From an uncultured Spongiibacteraceae bacterium (lineage in GTDB: Bacteria; Pseudomonadota; Gammaproteobacteria; Pseudomonadales; Dasaniaceae), in the NCBI GenBank assembly GCA_937969395.1, contig CALBVI010000316.1, forward strand, positions 1-5,315: a stretch of 5,315 nt of DNA. Reading direction: 5' to 3'. Made by a program: the position numbers and the translations under genes. Below are positions 3,894-5,315 of the stretch, one piece after another (the first letter of the stretch is position 1; every line of letters begins with the position of its first letter). Below the pieces are notes generated by a model, which saw only the letters and a program-made list of their open reading frames with translations, searched no databases and was not told where the DNA came from.

Positions 3894-5315
3894 TTGCCCA
3901 ATCAATTTCGTGAACGCCTAAATTTTTTAGGTAGCCTCTCAAGTCAATCGAACAACATTAACAGCCCCAATTTACTGACTCAAATTCAGCGCGGGATTGA
4001 AAAGGAAAGCTTGAGAATCACCCCCGAGGGCAAACTGGCTCAGACGCCACACCCAAAAGGTCTAGGCTCACCGCTGACTCACCCGCATATTACAACGGAC
4101 TTTTCTGAAGCCTTATTAGAGCTAATTACGCCGGTATCTACCAGCATCGAGGAAACATTAGACTGTCTCGACCAGGTACACCGCGCAACTTATCCTCAAC
4201 TAGATAACGAAAAATTATGGACCGCCAGCATGCCCTGCGTGCTTGAAGGCAACGAAAAAATTCCCGTTGCGCAATACGGTAGCTCCAATGTTGCCACGAT
4301 GAAAACGGTTTATCGCAAAGGCCTAGGCCACCGCTATGGCCGCGTCATGCAAACTATCGCAGGCATTCATTATAATTTTTCCTTGCCCGACTCGCTGTGG
4401 CAACAATTGCAACAACAAGACAACGACACTAGACCTCTTCAAGACTATAAAACCGACGCCTACTTTAAATTGATTCGTAATTTCAAACGTTGCTCGTGGC
4501 TTCTTGTCTATCTATTTGGCGCATCACCTGCAGTTTGTAAAAGCTTTCTCAATGGTCACGATCATAAACTGGAAAGCTTTGACGACCACAGCGCCTATCT
4601 CCCCTATGGCACAGCACTGCGCATGGGTGATTTAGGTTACCAGAGCAGCGCGCAAGATAATTTAGCCATTTGCTATAACAGCCTCGATAACTATATCAGC
4701 ACACTTCGCTCGGCTATTACTGACAGTCACACCGATTATGACAAAATCGGACTAAAAGCAGGCGGCGAATATAAGCAGCTCTCAACCGCGTTATTACAAA
4801 TTGAAAACGAGTTCTATAGCCCCATCAGGCCAAAGCGAGTCACTCACTCTGGTGAGACACCACTGGGGGCATTACTCAATCAAGGCATCGAATATATTGA
4901 AGTGCGCTGCATTGATATCAATCCTTATTTACCCCTGGGAATAGACGCTGAGCAGATACGTTTTCTCGATTGTTTCTTACTTAACTGCTTATTTAATATT
5001 AGCCCGATGTGCGATGCTGCAGATCGTCAGCGTATCGATAATAACTTCAAGAAAGTGGTAAACGAAGGTCGCAAACCTGGATTAATGCTAGAGACTGAAA
5101 AAGGCGATCGTAGCTTACAAGAGTGGGGCAACGAATTACTCAACGGTATTGAAGACATTGCTAAGTTATTAGATGACGCTCATGGCGGCGATGATTATCA
5201 ACAAAGCTGCATGCAACAACGTAAAAAACTGGCTAACTCCGACCTTACGCCGTCGGCAAAAATACTTGCCGATATGAAAACTAACGATCAAACGTTTTAC
5301 GGCTATGCCATGAAG
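3894..5315 (+). CDS. gshA: Glutamate-cysteine ligase (3' end outside window)
   Basis: GshA catalyses the ATP-dependent joining of L-glutamate and L-cysteine to gamma-glutamylcysteine, the first and limiting step of glutathione synthesis, in the cytoplasm. The frame is open from 3870 to the right edge: 474 codons from the TTG, against 518 residues in E. coli, so about 45-55 C-terminal residues lie outside. Numbered from the TTG, the match to the E. coli enzyme is clear: 'RGIEKESLRI' at 33-42, with Glu36 and Glu38 aligning with E. coli Glu27 and Glu29. Asp69 and Glu76 in 'TTDFSEALLELITP' (67-80) align with Asp60 and Glu67. Further matches are 'AQYGSSN' at 126-132, 'MQTIAGIHYNFS' at 152-163, 'QIENEFYSPIRPKR' at 302-315 and 'GIEYIEVRCIDINP' at 331-344. 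These are the metal-, nucleotide- and substrate-binding regions, so the enzyme looks functional. The start is inferred: no in-frame ATG exists upstream of the core, and TTG at 3894 has GGAG 8 nt before it. It is divergent from the DUF924 gene. Confidence 0.95.
   Translation, partial: MPNQFRERLNFLGSLSSQSNNINSPNLLTQIQRGIEKESLRITPEGKLAQTPHPKGLGSPLTHPHITTDFSEALLELITPVSTSIEETLDCLDQVHRATYPQLDNEKLWTASMPCVLEGNEKIPVAQYGSSNVATMKTVYRKGLGHRYGRVMQTIAGIHYNFSLPDSLWQQLQQQDNDTRPLQDYKTDAYFKLIRNFKRCSWLLVYLFGASPAVCKSFLNGHDHKLESFDDHSAYLPYGTALRMGDLGYQSSAQDNLAICYNSLDNYISTLRSAITDSHTDYDKIGLKAGGEYKQLSTALLQIENEFYSPIRPKRVTHSGETPLGALLNQGIEYIEVRCIDINPYLPLGIDAEQIRFLDCFLLNCLFNISPMCDAADRQRIDNNFKKVVNEGRKPGLMLETEKGDRSLQEWGNELLNGIEDIAKLLDDAHGGDDYQQSCMQQRKKLANSDLTPSAKILADMKTNDQTFYGYAMK

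Noticed and set aside
3872..3913. Thirteen-codon reading frame (ATG to TGA) overlapping the gshA start, a possible leader peptide
   Set aside because: No ribosome-binding site precedes it, and it has no cysteine-rich or attenuator-like content; probably chance.
1..5315. Mobile element, defence island or CRISPR content
   Set aside because: All genes belong to core or widespread chromosomal families; no transposase, integrase, direct-repeat array or terminal inverted repeats were seen.

Overview
The window looks like ordinary chromosome from a gammaproteobacterium, probably a marine, Cellvibrionales-like or Pseudomonadales-like lineage. That placement is inferred from protein resemblance: a PilU-type twitching ATPase, a DUF1631 protein followed by a PilZ protein, and a GshA of the E. 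coli/Pseudomonas type. No sequence search was run. The DNA is moderately AT-rich, most obviously in the first gene. No phage, transposon, CRISPR, tRNA or rRNA signature was seen.

Layout from left to right. (1) Positions 1-1520, plus strand: the C-terminal part of a DUF1631-family protein, cut by the left edge, overlaps by 4 bp (ATGA) a small single-domain PilZ protein with an intact c-di-GMP-binding signature. The two form an operon. (2) Positions 1530-2690, minus strand: a PilT/PilU-family type IV pilus ATPase, closest to PilU, convergent with the PilZ gene across 9 bp. (3) Positions 2691-2808: a divergent promoter region with a small inverted repeat. (4) Positions 2809-3120, plus strand: a small Mpo1-like (DUF962) membrane protein. 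(5) Positions 3128-3751, minus strand: a DUF924-family protein, convergent with the previous gene across 7 bp. (6) Positions 3752-3893: a second divergent promoter region. (7) Positions 3894-5315, plus strand: gshA (glutamate-cysteine ligase), open to the right edge and lacking roughly its last 45-55 codons. It has no in-frame ATG near its N-terminus, and a TTG preceded by a Shine-Dalgarno sequence is the best start.

Functional reading. The left half is a plausible surface-motility and second-messenger neighbourhood: a c-di-GMP receptor (PilZ) coupled to DUF1631, next to a pilus retraction ATPase that has no pilT partner beside it here. The right half is unrelated housekeeping: lipid-metabolism-like Mpo1 protein, DUF924 protein of unknown role, and the first step of glutathione synthesis. 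I do not see a clearly new system. The parts most worth a second look are the apparently duplicated small domain flanking a coiled coil in the DUF1631 protein, its coupling to PilZ, and the solo PilU-like ATPase.
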